From: Rothia terrae
Lineage (GTDB): Bacteria > Actinomycetota > Actinomycetes > Actinomycetales > Micrococcaceae
Length of the DNA: 64,000 nucleotides
Assembly (NCBI RefSeq): GCF_012396615.1
Contig: NZ_JAAXPV010000013.1
Coordinates: forward strand, 1-64,000
Direction of reading: 5' to 3'
The notes beneath the pieces are model-generated. The model saw nothing but the letters and a program-made list of their open reading frames with translations, was not told the origin of the DNA and ran no database searches. This document shows positions 8,300-16,114 of the stretch, piece after piece. The translations under genes and the position numbers were made by a program. Within the stretch, counting starts at the first letter, position 1, and the number at the start of each line of letters is the position of its first letter.

Positions 8300-9058
8300 C
8301 TAGTCGTAACTTGGCATGGATGCTGCCACCAACGCCATGTGAAGACGAAGACACAACTGCGCAAGCTCCCCAGCACGTTTAGAAGCCAGCGCCTGAGCAC
8401 CGACGTCCTTACGCGAAGCCAAAGGCGCCACAGCGGTTTCAATCAGACCAACCTCGCGCTCAGCTGCAGCTTTGAAAGAGCGCAGGTGACGCGGCTGCAA
8501 ACCGTGCGAGGCGAGCTCAGCGCACACCTGAGCAACGACAACATCGTACTCGTCAAAAACGCCATCAACCTCGCGAATCAAACCGAAGTTCATAAGCTCA
8601 CGCAAAGTCGCCAAATCGCTATTGGTTTTCGCCGCGAGCTCACGAATGGTGTACGTACCACCGGGCTCTACGTCCGCCGCCTGAGGTGTAGAAGAAACGT
8701 CTTCACGAGCTGGAGGATCACCCTGCTCATCTAACTTCACTTCAGCATAGGGAGATGCGATGCGCCCATCATCCACGGCCTCAAGGCGGGCCTTGATCAC
8801 CTTCAACGGCAAATACTGATCGCGCTGAAGCTCAAGAATATACCGCAAACGCTCAATATCTTTTTGCGAATACTTGCGGTACCCGGTATTAGTGCGCTGC
8901 GGAAAAATGAGGCCCTTATCTTCCAAGAAACGAATCTTAGAGGCACTAATACCCGGAAAATCAGCGTCCAACTGGCTCAATACTTGACCGATAGTCTTGT
9001 TCTTCAGGTCTCGCGATGAGCTCGTTGTATCAACAGAATTTTCTGGGGATTCAGTCAT
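8300..9058 (-). CDS. MerR-family regulator, FtsR-like
   Basis: A 252-residue protein with an N-terminal MerR helix-turn-helix (TIGQVLSQLD through IRFLEDKGLIFPQR and GYRKYSQKDIERLRYILELQ, residues about 22-85). A linker follows, then a C-terminal helical region (YTIRELAAKTNSDLATLRELMNFGLI) resembling a second DNA-binding-like fold. It matches Rv1828 / C. glutamicum FtsR by size, sequence style and position next to garA. In corynebacteria FtsR activates ftsZ; a similar role here is inferred. Its ATG overlaps the garA stop codon by one base (TAATG), so translation is probably coupled. Confidence 0.85.
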   Translation of the reverse strand: MTESPENSVDTTSSSRDLKNKTIGQVLSQLDADFPGISASKIRFLEDKGLIFPQRTNTGYRKYSQKDIERLRYILELQRDQYLPLKVIKARLEAVDDGRIASPYAEVKLDEQGDPPAREDVSSTPQAADVEPGGTYTIRELAAKTNSDLATLRELMNFGLIREVDGVFDEYDVVVAQVCAELASHGLQPRHLRSFKAAAEREVGLIETAVAPLASRKDVGAQALASKRAGELAQLCLRLHMALVAASMPSYD

Positions 9059-9510
9059 TAGTTCTGACGTGCTCCGAGGTAGAAAGCAAAGTGGAACTTA
9101 CCGATGCGGATTTCATCGCCGTTTTTCAAGATGGCTTCTTCAACACGGTCACCGTTGACGTAGGTGCCGTTCAATGAGTTGCCATCGGTCAAAATGAAGG
9201 TGCCCGCATTGGGAACAAAAACAGCGTGCTCACGCGAAACGGTGACGTCGTCCAGGAAAATATCACTGGTGGGCTTGCGGCCTGCAACGATCGGCTGATC
9301 AGCACCGTTCTGGTCCTGCTCAACGGTCAGCAAGAAACGAGTTCCCTTCACCTGACCTTCAATACCGATCAGAAGTGCCGATCCTGCAGGCAGAGTCGCA
9401 ATGGTATCTGATTCTTCGGGGGTCAACGCAAAAGTGTTGTTGCCAAGTGACTCAACGTTGCCCAGCGAAATAGTTGATGTTGCCGGGTGTGCTTCGTGGT
9501 TTTGGGTCAT
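9058..9510 (-). CDS. garA: FHA-domain signalling protein GarA/OdhI-like
   Basis: A 150-residue forkhead-associated protein. In actinobacteria GarA/OdhI, controlled by Ser/Thr kinases, inhibits 2-oxoglutarate dehydrogenase and adjusts glutamate metabolism. The FHA core is at about 73-145: GRKPTSDIFLDD, then VTVSREHAVF and GNSLNGTYVNGD. The open frame extends upstream to 9648, but the ATG at 9510 has a GCGAGGA ribosome site, gives the family's usual length and removes an unrelated 46-residue extension. The conserved ETTS phosphoacceptor motif is not exact; the equivalent stretch reads ATSTISLG at residues 10-17. Encoded between gcvH and the ftsR-like gene, as in other actinobacteria. Confidence 0.9.
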   Translation of the reverse strand: MTQNHEAHPATSTISLGNVESLGNNTFALTPEESDTIATLPAGSALLIGIEGQVKGTRFLLTVEQDQNGADQPIVAGRKPTSDIFLDDVTVSREHAVFVPNAGTFILTDGNSLNGTYVNGDRVEEAILKNGDEIRIGKFHFAFYLGARQN

Positions 9511-9723
9511 TGGGGATTCCTCGCAAAAAGTATCGTGCTGTATGCTGTGGGGAGTTTCAAGACTTGCTTGCCGCACCGGTAACTTGGTAACGATTCGGTA
9601 AACAGTAAATCTCTTGTTTAATCTTAGCGGGCATTCTCCCAGATACATATTTCTGGTGCTTTACTACGAGCAAAAACACTCAAGCTTGCTCCCTTCTACA
9701 CGGTCTGCAAAGCAACTCACACG

Positions 9724-9756
9724 CAAAAAGCCCCGCATCGTAGCGGGGCTTTTTCA
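9724..9756. terminator. Intrinsic terminator after gcvH
   Basis: AAAAAGCCCCGC / GCGGGGCTTTTT inverted repeat with a short loop and T-run in both orientations. It separates gcvH from garA. Confidence 0.85.
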
Positions 9757-9804
9757 CAAGTTTTCCTCTTACGGCGGGCACGTGTGCCCTACTGACCGCA
9801 AGTG

Positions 9805-10191
9805 TTAGGCGATTTCCTGCTCATATGCGTCAGCAGTCAAAAGGTTCTCAAGGTCACCTTCGTCGTTGGGATGAAGCTCAATGAGCCAGCCTTCACCGTA
9901 AGGATCGGAGTTCACCAGTGAAGGATCAGTATCAAGAGCGTCATTGACGGTAACAACCTCGCCTGAGACGGGACAGAACAAATCTGAGACGCTCTTGGTT
10001 GACTCAATTTCGCCAAAAGTTGACTCTGCATCGAATGATTCGCCAACCTCAGGAAGGTCAACGTAAACAACGTCACCCAAAGCGTCCTGCGCGTGGTCGG
10101 TGATGCCGATACGAACGGTGCCCTCAGCAGTAACAGCTGCTACCCATTCGTGCTCAGCGGTGTACTTAAGTTCTGCGGGAATATTGCTCAT
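9805..10191 (-). CDS. gcvH: Glycine cleavage system H protein
   Basis: A 128-residue lipoyl carrier that shuttles the aminomethyl group from the P-protein to the T-protein during glycine breakdown. The lipoyl-lysine motif ESTKSVSD is at 63-70, with Lys66 as the attachment site, and the flanking strands and GxGWLIELH C-terminal motif are intact. No gcvP or gcvT is in the window. Isolation next to garA is the usual arrangement in actinobacteria. No glycine riboswitch consensus was seen in the 330-bp upstream region. Confidence 0.93.
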   Translation of the reverse strand: MSNIPAELKYTAEHEWVAAVTAEGTVRIGITDHAQDALGDVVYVDLPEVGESFDAESTFGEIESTKSVSDLFCPVSGEVVTVNDALDTDPSLVNSDPYGEGWLIELHPNDEGDLENLLTADAYEQEIA

Positions 10192-10525
10192 GGTCTATGA
10201 GTCCTTTCGCTAATTGGTGCGATGCGCCCCGTGCGTGAAGGGCAGTATGAGTGGTTGCGCAGGTGAGGGAACCTGCATAAAAACACAAGTAAAAGTATGT
10301 CACAGACAACACGTATTTGTGATGCGCAATGCAGTTGAGCCGGTCAAATTTTCCTAAGAGTTCACGTGCTTAACGCAATATACCCAATGCTTCTTATGCC
10401 TGCCCTGTTCCAGTTGCGCGCCCTCTGACAAGAAGAGACGCAACCTGCACCAGTGCAAGCTACGCCTCTTCTTCTGAATATTCAGTTTTGCCAACTAGTT
10501 ATCCCAGTTAGCTAATACAGCTTTG
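10192..10525. other. Intergenic region between putA and gcvH
   Basis: This region holds the gcvH leader, a small hairpin GCAGGTGAGGGAACCTGC at 10259-10276, and a long imperfect inverted repeat at 10430-10473 (listed separately). Otherwise nothing recognisable. Confidence 0.4.
10430..10473 (-). other. Long hairpin in the minus-strand transcript downstream of putA
   Basis: Two 21-nt arms (10430-10450 and 10453-10473) face each other. Read as minus-strand RNA, every one of the 21 positions pairs, four through G-U wobbles; read as plus-strand RNA those four become A-C mismatches. The asymmetry suggests selection on a minus-strand RNA. No U-tract follows, so it is not a classical terminator. It could stabilise the putA 3' end, be part of the gcvH leader, or be a small RNA. 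Confidence 0.45.
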
Positions 10526-13500
10526 TTAGATGACAGCTTCTGAGAAACGGTCAGGGTTACCAAAGCGATGCGCAGTGATAGATACTGCCTGCTCCTTGAC
10601 GAAAGGTAGCATTTCTACGCGGCCTGATTCGGTAACAGGCTGGAAGTAAACCGCAATATCGGGACGACCGTTCAAAGCTTCGTAAATGCCCAGCTCGTCA
10701 TCACCAATGTAGCGGATGCGTGAGCCACCGAGTGGGGTGTCCTCGAGCTCGCGCATTGACTTACCAGCCAGCTTGCGCAGACCTTCACGGTATTCCTCAT
10801 CGCTTTCAACGACGATCTCAACGCCAGCGTTCTCCAGAGCACCGTGAGTTGCAACGGGTACATCGGTTGCAGTGGAGAACTGCAAGGGAGCACCTGCTGC
10901 CACGCCCGCCAAGACAACGCGCAGAGCTTGAGCAAGATCCGCAGTTGAATCAGCACGAACCTGAACCTTCTGAGGAACATAACGCAGAATGTTACGCTCC
11001 ACGCCTAGCTGTGAAGGATCATGCTTAGCGCCAAATTCCAAAGCCCATGCTTCAGCATCTGATGACGTTGCGCGTGAGAGGTAATCAAGCTGCTCACCGT
11101 TGACCGCTGTCGGTTCACGCAGTGTCGCCAGAGTCTCACGAACACCAACTGAAGAAGGCGCCTGCGATGCCTGAGATTCAGCGGACTTCCAATCGCTCAA
11201 AGCAACCAGGTAGTTGGGGCCACCGGCCTTGGTACCCGAACCCACAGTTGACTTCTTCCAACCACCGAAAGGCTGACGGCGCACAATAGCACCGGTAATA
11301 CCGCGATTGACGTAGAGGTTACCCGCCTGAACCTTGCTGAGCCACAGTTCCAGCTCACCAGCGTCCAACGAATGCAAACCAGCAGTCAAACCGTAATCGG
11401 GTGCATTCTGCAACTCAATTGCCTCTTCGAGAGTCTTAGCGGTCATAACACCAAGAATCGGGCCGAAGTACTCGGTCATGTGGTATTCGCTACCGGGCTT
11501 AACACCGCTGCGAACACCGGGTGACCACAGGCGTCCGGTCTCATCAAGCTGCTGGGGCTTAATAGCCCACTGCTCGCCGTCACCTAAGGTGGTCAAACCG
11601 CGCAACAGCTTGCCTTCAGGTTCAGCAATAACCGGACCCATTTCTGACTTGATGTCTTGCGGATGCGCTACGTGCAGTGATGACACAGCATCGAGCAACT
11701 GATTACGGAAGCGCTTTGAGGTTGCAACCGAACCCACCAGAATAACGGTGGATGCAGCCGAGCACTTCTGACCTGCGTGACCGAAAGCTGAATAAACAAC
11801 GTCCTTCACCGCCAGGTCGAGATCCGCGTTCGGAGTGACGATAATCGAGTTCTTACCTGAGGTCTCACCGAACAAGGGAAGATCCTTGCGCCATGAACGG
11901 AAGGTCTCAGCGGTCTCATAACCACCGGTCAGAATCAGGCGGTCAACAGCAGGGTGCGATACCGCATACTTGCCAGCCTCACGATCGGTGAACTTGACCA
12001 GCTTCATGATGTTCTTGGGAACGCCAGCACTCCAGAGAATATCTGCAATAACAGCGCCGGTGCGAGCGGTGTTGGACGCGGGCTTGAAGATAACGCCGGA
12101 GCCAGCAGCCAGTGCTGCGAGCACGCCACCGGTAGGAATAGCGGTCGGGAAGTTCCACGGCGGTACAACCAGCGTTAGGTGAACCGGAATAGCCTCTGCA
12201 CCGTCAGCTTCTTCAAGTTGCTCCGCGAGCATTGCGTAGTAGTAAGCAAAGTCGATTGCTTCTGAGACCTCAGTATCACCCTGGTCGAGAGTCTTACCGG
12301 CTTCGGCGGCCATGACCTCTAGCAGTTCACCGCGGCGGGCAGCCAGCTCAACGCCAACCTTGCGCAAAACGTCTGCACGTTCCTTGCCTGACAGCGCACC
12401 CCAGCTCTTCGATGCTTCTACAACATCAAGGATGATTTCTTCGACCTGCTCGTTAGAGCTGACCTCGTTAGCCTTCAGAGTTGCAATGCCGAGATCGGTA
12501 TTTTCTGAACGCTTGAGGATCTCACGACCCCACTGACGGTTTGCGACCAGCGCTGAGTCAGTATCGGGAGTGTTCTCGAATTTTCCGCGCGGAACAAAGA
12601 CGTTTTCGGGGGTTTCGGTCAAACGGTTCTGAGCGCGCTTTGGGCCGGGAACCTCATCCGTCACTGAGTTCAGCGAGCGCAAGAAGCGGTTCTTTTCACG
12701 ATTGAAGAGCTCTTCGGAGTCGTTGAGGTCAAAGACGGCGCTCATAAAGTTCTCGCTAGATGCGTTTTCTTCAAGTCGGCGCACCAGGTATGAAATTGCC
12801 ACGTCGAATTCTTCGGGGCGTACCACGGGGGTGTACAGCAACAGGTGGCCGACGCGTCGGCGGATAATTTCTGCCTGCTGCGATGCCATACCGATGAGCA
12901 TCTCGAATTCGATGTCTTTTTCAACGCCTCGGTCTTCTGACAGTAGCAAGGCGAAGGCAACGTCGAACAGGTTCTGGCCAGCAACACCGATACGAATATT
13001 CTTGGTGTGTTCGGGGCGCAGTGCGTAGTCGAGGATGCGCTTGTAGTTGGTGTCGGTGAGCTGCTTGGAATCCCAGGTGGTCAGTTCCCAACCGTGGATG
13101 ACACTTTCAACAACTTCCATGGAGAGGTTTGCGCCCTTGACGAGGCGAACCTTGATGCGTGAGCCACCGTCAGCAACGCGCTGTGCAGCCCATGCCTGAA
13201 GACGTTGCATTGCGTCCAGAGTGTCGGGCAGATAGGCCTGAAGAACGATGCCTGCTTCAAGGTTCCTAAGGTGTGGCTGGTCAAGAATCTTGGTAAAGAC
13301 GTCGATGGTCATATCGAGGTCTTTGTACTCTTCCATATCCAAGTTGATGAACTTCTTGGTGGGAGCGTTTGCAGCCAGTTCGTAGAGAGGAGTGAGGCTC
13401 TTGACGGCGTAATCCACTGCTTCATCGAATGCCCAGTGTGAGTGCGGGCCGAGCACAGATGACACCTTAATGGAGACGTAGTCGATGTCATCGCGGGAGA

Positions 13501-14011
13501 GCAGACGCTTGGTCTCGCTCAGGCGGCGCGCTGCTTCTTTATCGCCCAGCACTGCCTCACCCAGAAGGTTAACGTTGAGCTTGTTGCCGCTGGCGGTGAG
13601 GTGCTCAATGGCGGGACCGAGCTTCTCGTCGCGAGCGTCCACAATGAGGTGGCCAACCATCTGGCGGAGCACAGCGCGCGCGATATCAACGGTGGGCCAC
13701 TGTGCCTGAGCAGCGAGCTTGCCGCCGAGTCCCACAGCTGACTTCATGTACCAGGGCAAGAATGAGGGAACGATGGGTGCAATACGTCCGAGGTTCTTAC
13801 CTGCAACTACCTTGTCTTCAGGGCGAACAACGTTGTCCACAAAGCCCACAGTAAATTCAAGGCCGTGAGGGTCTTTCAGGACACCGGCAAGTTTTTCAGC
13901 TGCCGGATCGCTGGGTACGCTCTGGGATTCTCTCACCCATTGCTCTGCCAGCGCGACGGCGTCGTGTGCCATCTTCTGGTAGCGCTCATCTGCGAATACT
14001 TTCTCGCTCAT
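10526..14011 (-). CDS. putA: Bifunctional proline dehydrogenase / L-glutamate-5-semialdehyde dehydrogenase
   Basis: An 1161-residue enzyme that oxidises proline to glutamate in two steps. The FAD-dependent proline dehydrogenase barrel occupies about 90-480 (SIKVSSVLGPHSHWAF, RIKVRLVKGANL, RRRVGHLLLYTP). The aldehyde dehydrogenase domain follows (about 500-1000), with PPWNFPTAIP, ILTGGYETA and the catalytic cysteine in GHAGQKCSAAST. A C-terminal tail of about 170 residues resembles the domain seen in long PutA proteins. There is no N-terminal ribbon-helix-helix DNA-binding domain, so this PutA does not repress its own gene. The LysR gene divergently transcribed from 14168 is the likely regulator (inferred). 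Confidence 0.94.
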   Translation of the reverse strand: MSEKVFADERYQKMAHDAVALAEQWVRESQSVPSDPAAEKLAGVLKDPHGLEFTVGFVDNVVRPEDKVVAGKNLGRIAPIVPSFLPWYMKSAVGLGGKLAAQAQWPTVDIARAVLRQMVGHLIVDARDEKLGPAIEHLTASGNKLNVNLLGEAVLGDKEAARRLSETKRLLSRDDIDYVSIKVSSVLGPHSHWAFDEAVDYAVKSLTPLYELAANAPTKKFINLDMEEYKDLDMTIDVFTKILDQPHLRNLEAGIVLQAYLPDTLDAMQRLQAWAAQRVADGGSRIKVRLVKGANLSMEVVESVIHGWELTTWDSKQLTDTNYKRILDYALRPEHTKNIRIGVAGQNLFDVAFALLLSEDRGVEKDIEFEMLIGMASQQAEIIRRRVGHLLLYTPVVRPEEFDVAISYLVRRLEENASSENFMSAVFDLNDSEELFNREKNRFLRSLNSVTDEVPGPKRAQNRLTETPENVFVPRGKFENTPDTDSALVANRQWGREILKRSENTDLGIATLKANEVSSNEQVEEIILDVVEASKSWGALSGKERADVLRKVGVELAARRGELLEVMAAEAGKTLDQGDTEVSEAIDFAYYYAMLAEQLEEADGAEAIPVHLTLVVPPWNFPTAIPTGGVLAALAAGSGVIFKPASNTARTGAVIADILWSAGVPKNIMKLVKFTDREAGKYAVSHPAVDRLILTGGYETAETFRSWRKDLPLFGETSGKNSIIVTPNADLDLAVKDVVYSAFGHAGQKCSAASTVILVGSVATSKRFRNQLLDAVSSLHVAHPQDIKSEMGPVIAEPEGKLLRGLTTLGDGEQWAIKPQQLDETGRLWSPGVRSGVKPGSEYHMTEYFGPILGVMTAKTLEEAIELQNAPDYGLTAGLHSLDAGELELWLSKVQAGNLYVNRGITGAIVRRQPFGGWKKSTVGSGTKAGGPNYLVALSDWKSAESQASQAPSSVGVRETLATLREPTAVNGEQLDYLSRATSSDAEAWALEFGAKHDPSQLGVERNILRYVPQKVQVRADSTADLAQALRVVLAGVAAGAPLQFSTATDVPVATHGALENAGVEIVVESDEEYREGLRKLAGKSMRELEDTPLGGSRIRYIGDDELGIYEALNGRPDIAVYFQPVTESGRVEMLPFVKEQAVSITAHRFGNPDRFSEAVI

Positions 14012-14167
14012 AATCTAGAGCCTTTCGTTTACGTCGTTGTAAAAACTGTGTTCTAGGCAATTATGCTCCACATCACGCCTTTAGTAAAATTAAATTATTC
14101 TTATATAATTAGTTAAATATTTCTTAACTATAGCTACGCCTTATAACCTCGCGAGAAAGCCGTCACC

Positions 14168-15079
14168 ATGTACGATATTCGCCGACTCAATATGCTGCTA
14201 GAAGTTCACGAACGCGGCACTGTTGCAGCCGCAGCAAAAACCCTACACCTCACCTCATCGGCAGTATCTCAACAGCTTTCACAGCTCGAAAAAGAGGCTG
14301 GCACTCCCCTACTTACTCACGTAGGACGCAGGTTGCAGCTTACCACTGCAGGTCAAGTTCTCGTTGACGGCACCCGCTCAGTACTCAAAGAGTTTGACTC
14401 TATGAAAACGGCAATGGAAAGGCTCAGCGGTGAACCAGCAGGCACCGTACGCATCGCGATTTTTCAGTCTGCCGCCCTAGCCCTCTTACCGCTTACTCTT
14501 GAACATCTGCAGCAGCACGCACCGCAAGTCACCCTGCATGTTGTTCAAATCGAACCGGAGATCGGGTTAAGTCTTACAAAAAGTCGAGAGTTCGACCTCA
14601 CCATTGCCGAAACCTACCCCAGCTACTACATCCCAGAAATTCCCGAACTCGCCTACGATCTCATCGCAGAGGATCCGCTCTATGCCATCACTGCCGAAGA
14701 TGCGGGAATCATGCATCTCAAGCAAGCGAGTGAAATCCCCTGGGTATTGGAAAATAAGGGCAACACCAGTCGCGAATGGGCCATTAATCTTTGTCGCTCT
14801 GAAGGCTTTGATCCAAAGATTCAGTACGAAATTGACGACGTCATGACACACGTACACCTGGTACAGGCGGGCTATACCGCAGCGGTTATCCCCGGATTCA
14901 TTGCGCGAACCGCGCAAAATCTAGATAACATCACCATGCTCAAGACATCTCATCAGTATTACCGCAAAATCTATGCGGTATCTCGGGAAGAAAACAGTGA
15001 ACAGCTATCTATCACAGCAGTGAAGAATGCCCTCAAATGGGCGGCCCAACACAAGAAAAACTCAGCTTTCGACCAATAG
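14168..15079 (+). CDS. LysR-family transcriptional regulator
   Basis: A 303-residue regulator with an N-terminal winged helix-turn-helix (residues 1-60: MLLEVHERGTVAAAAKTLHL, SAVSQQLSQLEKEAGTPLL) and a periplasmic-binding-like effector domain. It is divergent from putA with a 156-bp AT-rich shared upstream region, the classic layout for a LysR regulator and its target, so control of proline use is a reasonable inference. Its 3' end overlaps the SorC-family gene (convergent) by 18 bp. Confidence 0.85.
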   Translation: MYDIRRLNMLLEVHERGTVAAAAKTLHLTSSAVSQQLSQLEKEAGTPLLTHVGRRLQLTTAGQVLVDGTRSVLKEFDSMKTAMERLSGEPAGTVRIAIFQSAALALLPLTLEHLQQHAPQVTLHVVQIEPEIGLSLTKSREFDLTIAETYPSYYIPEIPELAYDLIAEDPLYAITAEDAGIMHLKQASEIPWVLENKGNTSREWAINLCRSEGFDPKIQYEIDDVMTHVHLVQAGYTAAVIPGFIARTAQNLDNITMLKTSHQYYRKIYAVSREENSEQLSITAVKNALKWAAQHKKNSAFDQ

Positions 15080-16009
15080 TTTTGCCAACTGAGAATCCAT
15101 AATCACATCTGTAATTGCGCCGGTGTTCAAGGCACCTTTCAGCGCTTTTACCCTGTGATTACCTGACACCGCGCACACGCGTCGTGGGATTTTGACAAGC
15201 TCGGCAGGGGTCGGCCCGGTAGCTCGCGCATTAATCTCGAGGTCCGCATAGCTACCGTCGTCGCGCAATAAAAGAGTGCACATATCCCCCACTACCCCCT
15301 GCGCGCGAATAGTGGCCAGCTCCTCACTGTCGAAATAGCCACCGCTATACACATGAGAAGGAATAGCGCCACCAAAAGCGCCGATTCCAAAAAGGGCAAC
15401 ATCTGCTTTTCTCTGCACCGAGAGAACGCCGGCAACACTTCTCTCCTGCCACATCGCATCCTTAGTAGCTGCAAAGTCAAAAAATGCGGGCACCGGAAAA
15501 TGCACCATTTTCGCCCCATAAGCCTCAGCCACCGAACCCAAGATTGTGCCCGAATATGGAATACCTGTGTGTCTAGCATTGCCCGCCCCATTTAGCTGAA
15601 CCACGGTGACGTCAGTGACCGGACGCTTGTGCAGGTGCTTAGCCACCTCACTCACCGTAGAGCCCCAGGCAATACCGGCAATAGTGCCATCGTTGATATA
15701 GCTATCAAAAACCTCCGCAGCAATACGCGCTACTTTATCCATACGCGTCAAAGGAGTCATGCGCGCGGTGGTCTCCACCACTCGAGCGCGCACGCGATAT
15801 TGATCAGAAATGCGCTGGGACAAGCTATCTTGGGTGCGATATTTATCGTTGAGACTAATGCGCACGATGCCCTCTTCACGCGCCGTTTTGAGCAGACGAG
15901 AGACGCTAGGACGCGAAATACCCAGGTGCTCAGCAATGGCATCCATGGTCTGCCCCTGCATGTAATAAAGCTCAGCGGCAATAAAAGCCTGCTGTGAACG
16001 TTCGTGCAT
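15062..16009 (-). CDS. SorC/DeoR-type sugar-binding transcriptional regulator
   Basis: A 315-residue regulator with an N-terminal helix-turn-helix (ELYYMQGQTMDAIAEHLGIS, RPSVSRLLKTAREEG) and a large C-terminal sugar-phosphate isomerase-like effector domain of the SorC family (GIAWGSTVSEVAKHL, GIGAFGG). The ATG at 16009 matches where the family begins; a GTG at 16030 would add seven residues. It is divergent from glpD, and a strong inverted repeat at 16052-16077 sits between them, so it probably controls the glycerol genes through a phosphorylated effector such as glycerol-3-phosphate or dihydroxyacetone phosphate (inference). Confidence 0.82.
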   Translation of the reverse strand: MHERSQQAFIAAELYYMQGQTMDAIAEHLGISRPSVSRLLKTAREEGIVRISLNDKYRTQDSLSQRISDQYRVRARVVETTARMTPLTRMDKVARIAAEVFDSYINDGTIAGIAWGSTVSEVAKHLHKRPVTDVTVVQLNGAGNARHTGIPYSGTILGSVAEAYGAKMVHFPVPAFFDFAATKDAMWQERSVAGVLSVQRKADVALFGIGAFGGAIPSHVYSGGYFDSEELATIRAQGVVGDMCTLLLRDDGSYADLEINARATGPTPAELVKIPRRVCAVSGNHRVKALKGALNTGAITDVIMDSQLAKLLVES

Positions 16010-16051
16010 AAAATTAATTCTACAATGCACAATCGTTCAATTCTTTTGGTC

Positions 16052-16077
16052 TTATTCACCCTTTTGGGGTCGAATAA
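16052..16077. promoter_or_regulatory. Candidate operator between sorC-family gene and glpD
   Basis: TTATTCACCC and GGGTCGAATAA form an inverted repeat with one extra base in the second arm. It is centred in the 105-bp divergent intergenic region. A related arm (TATTCACC) recurs in the inverted repeat upstream of glpT (17990-18015). Confidence 0.5.
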
Positions 16078-16114
16078 ACGGTAAATACAGTTGACCATCT
16101 TTTCAGGAGTAACG

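Noticed and set aside
9511..9648. N-terminal extension of garA
   Set aside because: The downstream ATG has a good ribosome site and gives the normal family length.
10192..10525. Possible glycine riboswitch before gcvH
   Set aside because: The leader lacks the conserved aptamer core; only unrelated hairpins are present.
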